NCBI GenBank assembly: GCA_029339505.1
Contig: JAQISU010000069.1
Location: 9,388,001-9,452,000 of the forward strand
Origin: Unio delphinus
Taxonomy: Eukaryota > Mollusca > Bivalvia > Unionida > Unionidae
Reading direction: 5' to 3'
Length of the DNA stretch: 64,000 nucleotides
The notes under the pieces: generated by a model
Seen by the model: the letters and a program-made list of their open reading frames with translations, nothing else
What the model was told of the DNA's origin: nothing
Database searches by the model: none
Made by a program: the position numbers and the translations under genes
Part shown: positions 1 through 11,812 of the stretch, piece after piece
How the letters are laid out: every line of letters begins with the position of its first letter
How positions within the stretch are numbered: position 1 is the first letter of the stretch

Positions 1-90
1 GAGTAGCATAGATCTTTGTAGATAATCTCGAAGCTGGTTCAGCTTTGTTTGAAAATAATTGCTTCATCGTGGAAAATATCACAAACTTTT

Positions 91-1424
91 TTATGTGACT
101 ACAAATGCACTTTGAGCGCCAAGAGCAAATCGCCATATTATTCTACCATGCTCGTTGCATTCGTATTTTCCAAGTGCATCAGTTTCTGTTCCGTCGTAGA
201 CATCATATGAATATTTTTCATAGATATCACTGGCACGTAGAAAATTAATGTCAAAATTGTAATTGTACTTTGGATTAACAGTAGGTAATTCATCAGTGAA
301 GAAATCGAATTTTTTAGGTTCAGGTGTTTGGAAATGAACCGCAGGAAGACTATTCAACCATGCTGTGTGAATCCGTCGGAAGAATTCATCGATGGTGTCA
401 CTGAGTTTTTGGCGCATCCATGGTACATTATATCCTGGAAACTTAAACGTGGGAATATCCTCAACGCGGATATTGTGTTTTACTGCAAATGATGTTCTCG
501 TTGCAGGATCATTATCAGGGAGAATCTATTGAACCATTTGAAAATTATACTTATCCATATCGGAGATAATTTGATTACACACTTCCATGTATTTAATGAC
601 ATCATCGCGGTGTGATGGGATTTCACTTATTGCTGTTATCAAATAACCTAGAAATCGCTCGAAATTTCTATTAACATGTTGGAGATATAAAGTAATAGAT
701 TCTACAGGAAATGTAGTACGCCCCTCCTCTGCTCTTAAACGATTATAAGACTCATCGGATGGCAACGTATATGATAATTTAGGAACACTACGAAGAACAA
801 ATTCATCAAAACCATGATAATCTTTTTTCGTGGAAAAAAAGTCGGATTTTAATGGCTCACGTGGTATATATTTTATATCAACGGTGCCTGGGATATACTC
901 AGGGTAACCTAACAAAGTTATAATTGAGCTGTTATATATATATATGGCGTAGTTAGGTGAATTTATATCAATGGTCGTTGATAACAGTGGTTCATGTCCT
1001 TTTATTTCAATAGGAGATTTATCAGGTCCATCTGGGACGTCAATGGTTTTTTTTCCTGTGATTGCTTGAATGGAATCTATGATCGTCGCGTTGATATCTT
1101 CGATGTCATATGCGCCCTTGGGTAAATATATTGTGTGCCATTCTGGTTCAGTGGTACCATCCGGATTGACTTTATTTTTATACAAGAATGTAAAACTATT
1201 ATTGGGCGGTTTACCATTAAATGTGCTGATCGCACATATAGACAGCTGTAGTAACATCTTAATTGTGTTAGCGCTATCTCGGATGCTGCCAGCGGAGGGT
1301 TAAATTCAACGCTGAACTCTGGTATTTTCGTTACCAGCGAGATCACTTTTGTTTTCGTCGTGGTGGTATTTTCTGCTATTCGTTGAAGCAGTTCTTGTGA
1401 CATTGTTATTATTGTAATTGTCAT
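91..1424 (-). pseudogene. Penton-like/minor capsid homologue (P1), broken
   Basis: Homologue of the P3 gene at 37959-39317. It starts near 1424 with an MSQELLQ-like N-terminus. Conserved stretches follow: NPEFSV-like, EIALxxLR, PPNNS, the Ile-Pro-x-Gly-x-Tyr region and LGYPE (LGWPE in P3). The frame changes near 1258 and near 520, giving three main open pieces. The last piece (91-417) matches P3 only at its start (LSDTIDEFFRRIH-like). The C-terminal part does not resemble P3, so this end has diverged or been replaced. Its role in virions is inferred from position beside capsid genes; the family is not firmly known to me. Confidence 0.7.
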
Positions 1425-1912
1425 TGTTGAAATTGTTTTCACGCTCCAATTTCGACATCGTTGAATCATACAACGGAACCATCTTCGAGAATTCATCATC
1501 GGATATAATTGTATCATCGATGGATGTTGAGATCAACATTGACAATTGCGAGTATGCATTGGATACTGTAGCGAGTTTAACAACGTAATCGTGTAATTTT
1601 CGCTGGGAACACGATTTTTTTTTTGTTTGTTATTATTGATAACACCCCCGCGATGGTTGTCGCCGCAGATATACAAATTGGAATAACGATCGGGGCAACC
1701 ATTGTAACCGAAGATAGTATTATTTCAGCACCAGTGATTACACCAGATACCGAGTACACGGTTACGCCAATGACGTTGATTCTTCCTAGGTATTTTTTTA
1801 TTTTTACGCGATATTGTTCAGCGAGTATTCCTAAGCTAGTTTGAAACTCTTTGACGGTATCATAACGGTATTGAGACACTGAAAATATCGTCGGCAATGA
1901 CGTTTTATTCAT
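1306..1912 (-). pseudogene. Hydrophobic membrane-type protein homologue (P1), broken
   Basis: Homologue of the P3 protein at 37490-38137. It shows the SQYRYD N-terminus, a basic coiled stretch, then a long hydrophobic region (VYSVSGVITGAEIILSS and VPICISAATTIAG). A frameshift near 1560-1600 separates this from the DDTIISDDEFS tail. As in P3, the tail overlaps the start of the penton-like gene in another frame. Function unknown; the hydrophobic pair suggests a membrane-associated or membrane-active virion protein. Confidence 0.7.
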
Positions 1913-1980
1913 TACAGCAGTGAACAATTTCAATGGAAAATCCGAAGGATTTTCACTTATGGATGCTCAGTTGAAACTTT

Positions 1981-2590
1981 TTAGTTTAGTTGTTTTCTTA
2001 AATCCGCTACGAATTCCACATACCATGTTACTGAAACCCTAGCCAAATTATTATCAGAGGATGTTTTTGTAAATTGTTCAATTGTATCCTTGTCGATGAT
2101 CGTTTATATCGTATTGTTGACCCCAGATGAACTCGACGATGATATACTAAATTGAGCTGGTGATACTAGTGTTAATCGATAAATACCCTTGACGGTTGGA
2201 GTCATACTTAATATGTTATTTAGTGGAGTCCACGCAAATGATCCGTATTGAATCGTGTATACTACGTTGTTGGTTTTCTCATGAGGAATTTTTGTTTCTT
2301 CGATGATTGTTATCATCCTCGCTGCATCACCCTTGATTGCTTCGATGAAGTTTTTCATCTCATCGATGGATTTGTTAATAACCGCGATTGAATCTGAAAT
2401 TGATCTCTCTTCGCGAATAACACCCAATCGGTTATTAATCGAGGTTATTTCATCGAGTTTGTAATAATATTTTCAATGGTTGTTTTGATTTCTTCTGGTT
2501 TAACATCCTTACCAAAAAATTTGCCGACAGCATCATCAGTTTTTCTAAACAATTTACGCAAATTATTAAATTGACCGATATAAGAACTTT
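1981..2590 (-). pseudogene. Fibre-like protein homologue (P1), N-terminus deleted
   Basis: Matches the C-terminal half of the P3 fibre-like protein (36429-37460): the helical stretch, the conserved NNVVYTIQ-GSF-WTP segment, the Ser-rich SSSSSSGVNN loop and the final TWYVEFVADL. The upstream end lies four bases from the stop of the pX-like gene, so the protease and the 31-residue repeat region present in P3 are deleted. One frame break lies near 2100 and another near 2430. Confidence 0.7.
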
Positions 2591-2593
2591 TAG

Positions 2594-3052
2594 TTATATT
2601 GATCCGGTCCCATAGTGTTTTGTGTACCGACTTCCCGGTAATCTGAATCCACGCCCCTTTTTTTGGTATTTAGCGCGAACTGATGCACCCGTTGCTTTCT
2701 TTACTGCAAGCGCTACAGCGGTAACAATAGCCCCTAGCACCGCCGCTTTAGCCACCGCTGGGGCCGCTGCTGCAATCAACGCTGGAATCGCAGCTAACAA
2801 CGGGAATATACCACCGGTTTTAATCATATCGTTGACAGCAGCTTGTGACAAAGTTAATTTGATTCCTGTACCAGCAGTTTTAGCTTTATCGAAACGATAA
2901 AACTGAGTTTTTTTCAGCGATAACTTATTTGATCCACCTGTCATTTGTTGTTTTTTTTAGCGTTATTGATGCTCCACACGTAGTATAATTTTTGATTGTA
3001 TTTTTTTTACCTGATCAGGTATCAGGGTGACATTAATATGATTGTACGACAT
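2594..3052 (-). pseudogene. pX/pVI-like hydrophobic virion protein (P1), broken
   Basis: Homologue of the P3 gene at 35415-35954. The MSYNHINVTL start lies at 3052. A frameshift and stops lie between about 2945 and 2990, after which the reading continues from MTGG to a stop at 2594. The hydrophobic core around GGIFPLLAAIPALIAAAAP is almost identical to P3, and the basic, Gly-rich tail ends with a LPGSRY motif. MTGG fits the adenain site type (M/L/I)xGG-x, so it may have been a processed core or membrane-lytic protein. Confidence 0.75.
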
Positions 3053-3084
3053 TTTATTTAGATAGTGACAATGTAATTATCGTG

Positions 3085-4474
3085 TTACATATTTTCAATG
3101 GGTGCGTCAATGACTCGCATTTTTTCACCACCACCTATGAGCATCATAGATTTATCACTGAGAATAAGAACAATTGCTCTAAATCCTCCAAGAGCACCAC
3201 CGATACGAGCTTGAAATTGTACATCAACGGTCGAGTGCTTAGATAGATCAAGATGTTGCAACGAAAAGTAATAAATCGGGTACAATTCTTTAAAATCCCA
3301 TTGTGATATTTGGAGTCCAGTATCAATGTTTTGATCACGACCCATATAAGACCATAATCGATGATATACTCGTCCTATTTGATTGCTACTGTAATCGAGA
3401 ATAAGCTGCTCTGCTGGTTCTTGCTGATTACTTATTCGTAATGACACCTCACTGAAATTACACTCATCAAATATCATATGAGACCGCAATTGTAAACTAT
3501 CATTGGCAACCCCAGCTCGCTTTTGAGTTCGATTCACATTTTGCAGCGCAACAATGATATGTCTTGGCGCGGAAACATTTTTCGTAAGTGCAAGCTGCTA
3601 ACTAAAAACACCAACAACATTACTAGTTATGGTAGCAATTGTAATATCAGACCAACACAGTAATGATTTTCCTCCATGATCCATAAAAGATAGCAACCGC
3701 GTCTCAAATGTCAACGATGGAGTCATAATTGGCATCCATAGCGCTAATTTTGTCAATTATACATTCCCGTCAGTACCACCAGCAGCATCACTACGGTGAA
3801 GAGCATAATCATCAGCTGATCTTCGTGTTGTTAACACTACAGTATGACTAGCACCAAAGATAACTCTTCTGATGTCTCTACAAAATCCAAATATAGTTGT
3901 CTATGTTCTTTTTCTCGCTGCAAATCCTGCGTTGTAATTAAGATTATTACCTATATCAACATCCTCAACATCAGCGTTAACGTTTTTAGCATTATTTTGT
4001 GGTCATCTTATAACAAATGGATTATGATCAGCGCTATTGGTAGTATCCTTCGCAAACATCATAGAATGACCCGCAGAGTTAATAAAATCGTCAGAGTATC
4101 TAGCTAAACCTGTTATTGTGGTTGCAACATCAATGTCGTTATCGATGGATTCAATTCTAGTATAACTAATTATATACTGCGCTCTGCTAAATAGCGCCAT
4201 TATGCCATTGTTGACAAACCAAATCGGAATATTTTCGAGATTGTCAGCATCAACAAATCCAGTATTATCATGCTTTACTAGTCGTCCCTCTACCTCGATG
4301 AATGCTTCACATGGCAAGAAGTATTTAGATGTGTCATCAAATCTAAGTTCAATTCGTGACCTTGTATTTGGTTTCTGGGCATTATATGAAAAAAAAATGA
4401 TAATCTCGTATAGAATCATTTTTTCGTACAGGAGCATCTACATCAAAATCATCATCTATCTTATATTTAAACAT
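3085..4474 (-). pseudogene. Major capsid protein homologue (P1), broken
   Basis: Homologue of the 472-residue P3 major capsid candidate. The start at 4474 reads MFKYKID. The N-terminal part (DTSKYFLPCEAFIEVEG, VATTITGLARYSDD) and the C-terminal part (SHMIFDE, RVYHRLWSYMGRDQN, YPIYYFSL, ILSDKSMM) are clear. Between about 3540 and 4000 several frame breaks destroy the central region, and a poly-T run near 4390 shifts the frame. The stop aligns with the P3 stop (PIENM against PVENL). Confidence 0.8.
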
Positions 4475-4494
4475 TTTATTATATAGTCGTTGAT

Positions 4495-4902
4495 CTAAAT
4501 CATTAATCGTTTCAGACCGGAACCAGCAATTAATCTCAATCGCGCTTTTGCTATTTTATTAATTGCGTTACCTATCTTAGGTGACATTTGATTCGTAGAT
4601 TGTAATTTTACTGGTTTTCTCTTCGAGGTAAAACCTCTTGCCAGCGACATAAGTTTTTCATTGGCGACATCAAACACGTCAAAGGCATTGTTACCAACTT
4701 CTGTACCAATTTTATCACCAATAACCCCAGTAGCTTTTGACGCTATTTCTTTACCGATCGGTAGCAGTTTTGGAGCAACTCGATTAAATAATCCAGTGAC
4801 AACATCACCGAGTCCATTTCCATATGTCACCTTGTACACTGACAATCGTGAATTTACGACATAAACAGGTCTAGCTCTGATCATACCACGATGTACTATC
4901 AT
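4495..4902 (-). CDS. Minor capsid-like protein (P1), open reading frame still intact
   Basis: A 135-residue intact ORF homologous to the P3 protein at 33461-33892. Conserved features are YVVNSR near the start, a Gly-Asn/Asp-Gly-Leu-Gly turn, a basic/hydrophobic middle with APK and GDKxGT, and the C-terminal IAGSGLK. IAGSG fits the adenain type II cleavage pattern (M/L/I)xGx-G. It is the only gene in P1 without a break, but the element is dead, so this is probably chance survival. Function is inferred from its place just upstream of the major capsid gene. Confidence 0.65.
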   Translation of the reverse strand: MIVHRGMIRARPVYVVNSRLSVYKVTYGNGLGDVVTGLFNRVAPKLLPIGKEIASKATGVIGDKIGTEVGNNAFDVFDVANEKLMSLARGFTSKRKPVKLQSTNQMSPKIGNAINKIAKARLRLIAGSGLKRLMI

Positions 4903-4946
4903 TTTATTTAAATGCTATATATCTAATCGATAATCAATTGTGGTGA

Positions 4947-5913
4947 TTAATCACTATAATAATCATCGGTAAGTTCATCGATGAAACTACGATATCGTTG
5001 TATATCCGCTACACCACCTTGAAATAGCCGTTGACAGATTTCAGCCGCTTCGTTAATTATCTCCGAAGAATTATTTCCAGCTCGTTTTCCTCCAATGAGA
5101 ACTTCTAATCGTGATATATCATCGAAGATACTACTTGAACATGGTATATTACCACCGTGATATCCAAGACCTAATTTTTTAATTACCGTAATCCTCTTCA
5201 GGTTCTTCTCGTTGAGGATCTTCCATAACAGGGTCTTCTTGTCTTCGTGGACTTGCTTGTACACGTTTTTGTTCTTGTCTTAATCGTTGTTGTTCTTTTT
5301 TTCGTTCTCGTTTTATGGGAGTTGGTGGTATAAGTTTTTGTTGAGCTTTTCTTATTTGTTCATTTTCAAAATCTTTTAATCTAACAGCAGCATCAATTGC
5401 ACTATACCGTTTATCAACTTTGCTAACTTGGTTTAACTCTGTAATAATCTTAAAACGACATCAATCCATTTTTTAAAATCATCGATAAAACCTTTCTTTA
5501 CTCCTGGTTTTAACTATTTATATCTATCAACAAAACCAGAAGCTGTACATTTTATCAATTCTTCAGGATCATTTTTTTTTCTTATCGATAAGTGCTAAAA
5601 TATCTTCAGTAAATTTATTTTGTAGCTCTTGATTTCTACTATTAATTTTCTTTGGAGGTTTTTCCTCAGGTTCTACCTCTGGTGAATCACTAACTAGAGA
5701 ACGGTTGGCTGCGATTAAGAAATTTCTCCCGGTGAGAGATTCTTTCAGAGATAATTTGCAAGCTCGACAACAAGCAAAATTAGATTTTACCGCCGATACT
5801 GAACAATTATTTAAGCCTATAACTGCGGAAACTGGAGAGGTTGCAAGCGCGATAAAGGAATCTAAACTAGAGCTGAAATCACTAGTTATTTGTGCTTCTC
5901 CGACGTTTGCCAT
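4947..5913 (-). pseudogene. Coiled-coil virion protein homologue (P1), with internal micro-inversion
   Basis: Homologue of the P3 gene at 32373-33427. The ATG is at 5913 and the C-terminal domain, ending in YYSD, stops at 4947. Several frame breaks lie between 5260 and 5560. The stretch 5694-5881 is inverted: the AAIKKF-PVRDS region that opens the P3 protein reads on the + strand here, while sequence on both sides reads on the minus strand. Both breakpoints lie in CTAG-containing motifs. Function unknown; basic and glutamine-rich, so possibly a core or nucleic-acid-binding virion protein. Confidence 0.7.
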
Positions 5914-5974
5914 TTATATAAAAAATATATCGCTAATTCATCATTGTATTTATAATTAATTCGGTTAACCCCAT

Positions 5975-6317
5975 AGCAGCAGAGGGGGTGGTGACAACGA
6001 CTGTGGCGTCTTTTTTTTTTAATTCTGATTGTGCCAAATGGACGCTTGTATTAAGCATTTATGAGGAAGCCTTGGTTGCCGAATTGACGCCTTGTAAATG
6101 CTTGTCCGCGAGTATCAGCGGTAAAATCCTAACAATGTTGTTGTCGAAAATCGAATATTTTCCATGCAGCAACACACGGGCGGTGACAATAACTTGGCGT
6201 CGTTATTTTTTAATTGTGATTTACCAAATGGACGCTTTTATTAAGCATTTACGAGGAAGCCTTGGATTGACAAAATGATGGCTGTAAAAGCTTGTCGTGT
6301 TCACCCTTTCTGCTGCT
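5975..6317. repeat. Terminal repeat unit of P1
   Basis: Starts AGCAGCAGAG and ends with its near inverse CTTTCTGCTGCT, as do the terminal repeats of P2 and P3. Just inside (5961-5974) lies the TTCGGTTAACCCCAT segment that in P3 forms the ATPase stop region. Inside the unit two related copies of about 170 bp follow one another, each with CCAAATGGACGCTT and GGAAGCCTTGG. The outer flank is host repeat. Confidence 0.75.
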
Positions 6318-6705
6318 ACACAACTTAATATTCTAAAAGCCCAAGTTCTACTCTCTAGCTCGCTCTCAAAACATAATTTATATACCTGTTTTTACGTAAA
6401 CAAGAAAGGGGTCACGTGATCTAGAATCTTTTAGAACACATTTACGTTCAAAATCTCACATACCCACCGTATGACCCAACTAAAAACAGAAAAATGTTTA
6501 TACGAAACTCCATAATATCCTTGGAGCCAACCAATCATTTTAAAAGCTTGTTTACAACTCTGAAGCCAGGTCAGAAATGAAGTCAACACCTGGTGTTTAT
6601 TTGTAAAGTACAGATCATTTTCCAATGAATAAATCTTAAAATTAAAATGTCAAATTTGAATCTGGCAAACAATAAAAATAAATATAAATGACTTACATCA
6701 AATAT
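6318..6705 (-). repeat. Dispersed host repeat, copy 1 (contains the P3-type empty site)
   Basis: Reverse complement of 39653-40040, with a TATATAAAT box and segments such as CACCAGGTGTTGAC. P1 is inserted at its end next to TTAAGTTGTGT (minus-strand reading). The stretch at 6671-6692 is the uninterrupted equivalent of the P3 insertion site. The TATA-like box followed by a GA-rich leader would suit a retroelement LTR, but no LTR boundary could be fixed. Confidence 0.65.
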
Positions 6706-6711
6706 ATAACA

Positions 6712-7066
6712 ATATACTTGTGCATTGTCGGTGTTTCATACAATTCTTGCATTCTCATGAATTTGCATTTACTTGTGTAGTGTTTCATACCTTTATTGTG
6801 TTCTCATGCATTTGTAATTACTTGTGTAGTGTCGGTGTTTCATAACTTTATTGCATTCTCATGAATTTGTATATATTTGTGTATTGTCGGTGTTTTATAC
6901 CTTTCTTGCATTCTCATGAATTTGTATTTACTTGTATAGTGTCGGTGTTTTATACTTTTCTTGCATTCTCATGAATTTGTATTTACTGGTGTAGTGTCGG
7001 TGTTTCATACCTTTCTTGCATTCTCATGAATTTGTATTACTTGTGCAGTGTTGGTGTCTTTTGTTT
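6712..7066. repeat. Tandem repeat, period about 55 bp, about six copies
   Basis: Units begin TGTCGGTGTT at 6726, 6830, 6885, 6940 and 6995 and continue with TGCATTCTCATGAATTTG. One early unit is shortened to about 49 bp, and a decayed last unit starts near 7049. Non-coding. Confidence 0.85.
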
Positions 7067-7749
<683 letters not shown>

Positions 7750-7750
<1 letters not shown>

Positions 7751-10673
7751 GTTTTGCATTATTCAACGCTCAATCAGTAGGACCACAGAAAAGTGCACAG
7801 AAATAGTTCATTTTACAAACGACCAGATTATCGACATCTTCTTCCTGACAGAAACATGTCAAAAAATCAGGCGATGAACCCAAGTGTACGGATTTAACAT
7901 CAAGTCGCTTCTTTAAACGAAAACTTTAGATATAGATAATATTTCCGTCAATGTTGATAGATTTTACGGGCACATTGTTAATGCAATTCAGCAGTCAAGC
8001 GACAATGCGCTTCCAAAGTCTAAATTTAATTATCATGCCAAGCCATACTGGTCAAATGAACTCAAAAAAGCACTTAAACTTCAAAGACAAGCTAGGTATA
8101 ATTGGATAAATGAAGGAAGACCGAGGGGTAATCAATATAATTCGTACAGACAATATAAAGATAAGTAAAGAGACTTTAGAAACCTTCAAAAACTAGCTGT
8201 GGAAAATTATATGGGGTATGTGTATGAAGAAATTGAAAAAGCATACTAATGTGATGTAAGACACTTTTTGAAAATGATCAACGTTACGAGAGGAAACAAT
8301 ATGAATTTTTGTCAGGAACTATCAACTGATGATGTTTGTGTCCGTGATGATGATTCCATCACAAATGGCTTTGTCAGATAGTATGAGGACATTCACACGC
8401 CGAATCCTAGTCATAGTTTTGATGGAAACTTTTATGAACTTATAGAGAGAGAATTAAATCGGGGTCTACAGGACGGAATAAGCCATATCGAGGCTTTATA
8501 GACCAGTATCAGTGTAAACTAGGTAAGAGAAATCATTAAAAGTCTACAGAAATAAAAAGCGTCGGGACATGAACATTTAATCTATGGCAGCGACTATCTC
8601 ATCGAATGTATGGCAATTTTATTTGCTAGGATGATTGATCAATGTTACATACCCGTAGATTGCAAGAAAGGTATAGCAATACCACTGTACAAATGTAACA
8701 GGAAATCAAATAACTCGCTTGAAAGTTACAGGCCTGTTACTTTACTGCCTATTATTTATAAAATCTTAGAGAAAATTATTCATGAACGTTTGGTATCTTG
8801 GCTCAATGATACAAATTCTAGTATACCCAGTTCACAACAACATGGTTACCAAAAAGGTTTAGGTTGCACAACAGCGATTTTTGTGCTGTTGCAATCAGTA
8901 CAATATTATGTAAACATGGGATCATGGGTTTTCGCTGCGTTTCTTGATACAAAAAAGGCATTTGATACAATGTGGCACAAAAGACTGCTTTTTAAATTAT
9001 TCATGCTGGGAATTACGGGTAAATCCCTTTTGGTGTTTTTTAACATGTTCACAAATTTACAGAGTAAAGTTCTTGTCAATGGGAAAGTTTCAGACTGATT
9101 CTCAATTGGCCAAGGAGTGAGACAAGGTGGTGTTTTGTCAACCTTGATGTACACAATATTCATAAATGACTTGCTGTTACAGTTAGAAAAAAAATATTTG
9201 GAACCTTAGCTGTGGGAAATCTAACTCTAGCTAATGATATTTCACTTTTGGCTATATATCCTAGCAATCTACAAAAGCTTTTAGATATAGCATATGACTA
9301 CAGTAATAAGTGGCGATTCGAGCTTAGTGTCACAAAGTCATGCAGTATCATTTTTGGTCCGCAATACAAGAATTATTTAAATATGAAATAGTATCTTGGC
9401 CCGTCATGTTTGCCGGTTACTGATTCGGCTACACACCTGGGTCACCGGATTAACTCAAAGCTGACGTCGCATGACGCAATACTCGTTGCATGCAATAAAG
9501 GAAAAAAATCTTTACACGGTCTGTTTGGTACTGGCATTAGACCGAATGGTTAAATCCTTTGATTGCTGCAAATGTAATTAGAAAGATAATTTTTCTTTCA
9601 ATGTTTTATGGAAGTGAATTACGGTGTAACATTTCAAAAAGTGACCTTGCTTTATTGGATAAAACTCTGAGGTATTTTGCCAAACATTTACAAGGTTTTC
9701 CAACACATACAAGATCAGACATCGCCCTGGGAATGCTAGGATGGACATCAGCGCAGTACGAAATTGATAGAAGAAAATTGATGTTATTACATAGATTGTG
9801 TTTGATGGCTAACAATGTACTTACTAAACATGTGTTTAACGTTGGGTTGTTTTACTTCATTTTGAGCGGATGCATATCAAGCTACGGGTTAATTTCAAAT
9901 TTATATTATAACTTAAAGAAGTTTTACTTGCTTGGGTATCTAACTGATTATTTGCATCATTCTGAAATTCCAGATAAACAAATTTGGAAGTAAATTGTTA
10001 GGTCAAAAATTGTTGGTCTTGAAAATAGCCTCTGGAGAGTTCGTATGTATAAAAAAGCAGATTTGGATAGATTCTCTTCGATACATGAATACTTACGACC
10101 TGCCTCTGTGGCAGTTGGCTAAAACCAGACAACACGCTAAGGTATTTACGTATGTAGCTAAACTATGGGCTGCTGTTCCTCAAAAACAGCTCGATATGTG
10201 TATTAGGTGTGAGAGTGTTTATACAGACTTGATACTTCATTGTTGTGGTAGTTGTCCTTACATGTCAAATTTTAGGAACTCATTCTGGGATTTCCTTACG
10301 GATAAGTTTCCACTGAGCCTGCACATTATGTTATTTCATGCCGAAGATGAGCTGCAATTGCAATATCTTCTAGGCAAAAGGCTACCATCAGGGGTAATCG
10401 ACAAAGAAAGCTACAAGCTGTTCGTCTTGTATGCAGCATACTTTGTTGTGCAGTGTGCAGCTATCTTCCGCAAATCAGGTACATAAACTAACAACTTATG
10501 CAGTTGAAGAACACTGTGACTGATATAGTGTAAGAATGTGTAAATGAATATTTGTATTAGTTGACTTTTTGTTATTTTTTTAAAAATACTTATCTATTGT
10601 TAATACTTATTAATGATTGTATTCTGATGATTTATTATTATATCATGTAATCTTCCATGGAAGGAAATAAAGA

Positions 10674-10676
<3 letters not shown>
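7750..10676 (+). mobile_element. Decayed non-LTR retrotransposon (LINE), 5'-truncated
   Basis: Readable pieces follow LINE ORF2 order: a pre-RT region (8000-8560), reverse transcriptase motifs (SYRPVTLLPIIYKILEK, QHGYQKGLGCTTA, FLDTKKAFDTMWH, then GVRQGGVLS near 9120) and a C-terminal Cys/His region near 10200 (CIRC...HCCGSC). The endonuclease domain is missing. Where YADD is expected near 9230 the text reads LANDIS. Many stops and frameshifts occur after 9100. The 3' end runs into a (TA)n tail at 10676. I cannot place the clade confidently. Confidence 0.8.
8610..10486 (+). pseudogene. LINE reverse transcriptase remnant
   Basis: Open pieces at 8610-9098 (fingers and palm: the PVTLLP, GYQKGLG and DTKKAFD motifs), 9559-9993 and 9995-10486 (thumb and C-terminal zinc-knuckle region), joined by short broken stretches. 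It would copy its own RNA at a nicked target. No catalytic YxDD is visible in any frame near 9230, so the enzyme is dead. Confidence 0.75.

Positions 10677-10706
<30 letters not shown>
10676..10706. repeat. (TA)n at LINE/P2 junction
   Basis: About 31 bp of TA between the LINE 3' end and the truncated left end of P2. Confidence 0.9.
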
Positions 10707-10708
<2 letters not shown>

Positions 10709-10908
10709 TGTTAGTGTTACGTCAACTCCTGGTCAAATTAAAAAATTGTAATCGGAATCAGCTAAAAAATGTGGAATTACAATATTGCTGAAGCACAATC
10801 AGATGTCTGGCGGTCAGAATAAACTATCAGTGACAACTCGTCAGATAAAAACCTTCAATGATGCCATCAAAGATAAAACGGGTGTTCAGATCACTCTCTC
10901 TGCAGGGT
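10707..10908 (+). pseudogene. pX-like virion protein fragment (P2)
   Basis: Matches the first third of the P3 protein (35415-35954): the PGQIKKL start region, with an internal TAG, then MSGGQNKLSVTTRQ and VQITLSA. It stops where the hydrophobic core should begin and joins directly to the fibre-like gene, so the core, the protease and the fibre N-terminus were deleted in one event. Confidence 0.7.
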
Positions 10909-11744
10909 AAACTCAAACCAGGTGTACTTGTTTAACTTTCGACACTCACAGATAAATTAACAGCACTTGGTGATAATTATTCATCAACGGTAGAATTATT
11001 TTAAAAAACTACGTGACGAATACAACACTCACGTAAATGCGTGTACGGCGTTACAAAAAGCTATTAACACTTTTCAGGTCCCCTTAAACGATTTCTTTGG
11101 AGATCCACCGGTTACTACACCGAAACACACGGAGATAAAAGCAGCCATTCATAATTTTATAAAATTGCGATCCGAGTATGACACTCATATCGAACAATTT
11201 ACTGCATTACTTAGAAACTTTAAAAGAACCGATGATGCCGTCGATAAATTATTTGGTAAAAATGCCAAACCTGAAGAAATCAAAACAGATCTCGCTGATA
11301 TTATCACGAAACTAGATGAAATAACCGTGATTAATCGGCGAATAAAAGTGGTTCGCGAAGATATTAAAACGACCAGCGATGTCATCAAGGATGATCTACC
11401 GAGGATGATAGGAAAACTTGAAAAAATATAAATCCCTCACGAACAAAAAAATATAAATAACGTGTAAGCGATTCCATATGGATCATTTACGTGGATACCA
11501 CAAAATAACATATTTTAATATCACCGCGACCGTGAAAGGTATTTATCGATTAACACTAGTGACACCGACTCAATTTAATATTTCATCAGCGAGTTCATCT
11601 TGGATCAACAATATGATATCAACGTTCATCGACAAGAGAACAATTGAAGAATTCATAATAACATCCACTGATAATAATTTGGCTAGGGTTTCAGCAACAT
11701 GGTATGTGGAATTCGTAGCGGATTTAAGTAAACAACTAAATTAA
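10909..11744 (+). pseudogene. Fibre-like protein fragment (P2)
   Basis: Begins at the GKLKPGVL position of the P3 protein, just after the 31-residue repeats, and runs to the shared C-terminus (TWYVEFVADLSKQLN). Stops near 10935, 11005 and 11430. The C-terminal, jelly-roll-sized segment at 11478-11744 is open and well conserved (NITATVKGIYRLTLVTP). Confidence 0.7.
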
Positions 11745-11812
11745 AAATCAATAGGATTTTCAACGCTAGCAAATTTAACGCCAGCAATTTGAAATATATT
11801 ACAATAAATAAA

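Larger units (their letters stand above)
1..6317 (-). mobile_element. P1: decayed Polinton-like element, virion block only
   Basis: Minus-strand remains of a virus-like DNA element, cut by the left window edge. Reading from 5913 down to 1, the order is coiled-coil protein, minor capsid-like protein, major capsid, pX-like protein, fibre-like protein, membrane protein, penton-like protein. This is the order of the P3 virion block except that the protease is missing. A terminal repeat unit (5975-6317) sits directly beside the first gene, so the replication half is absent on this side. By eye the proteins are only about two thirds identical to P3, so P1 is a separate lineage and not a recent copy. 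Frameshifts and stops break most genes. Confidence 0.85.

Noticed and set aside
5705..5959. Separate + strand gene in P1
   Set aside because: It is the inverted 5' part of the coiled-coil gene, with both flanks on the minus strand.
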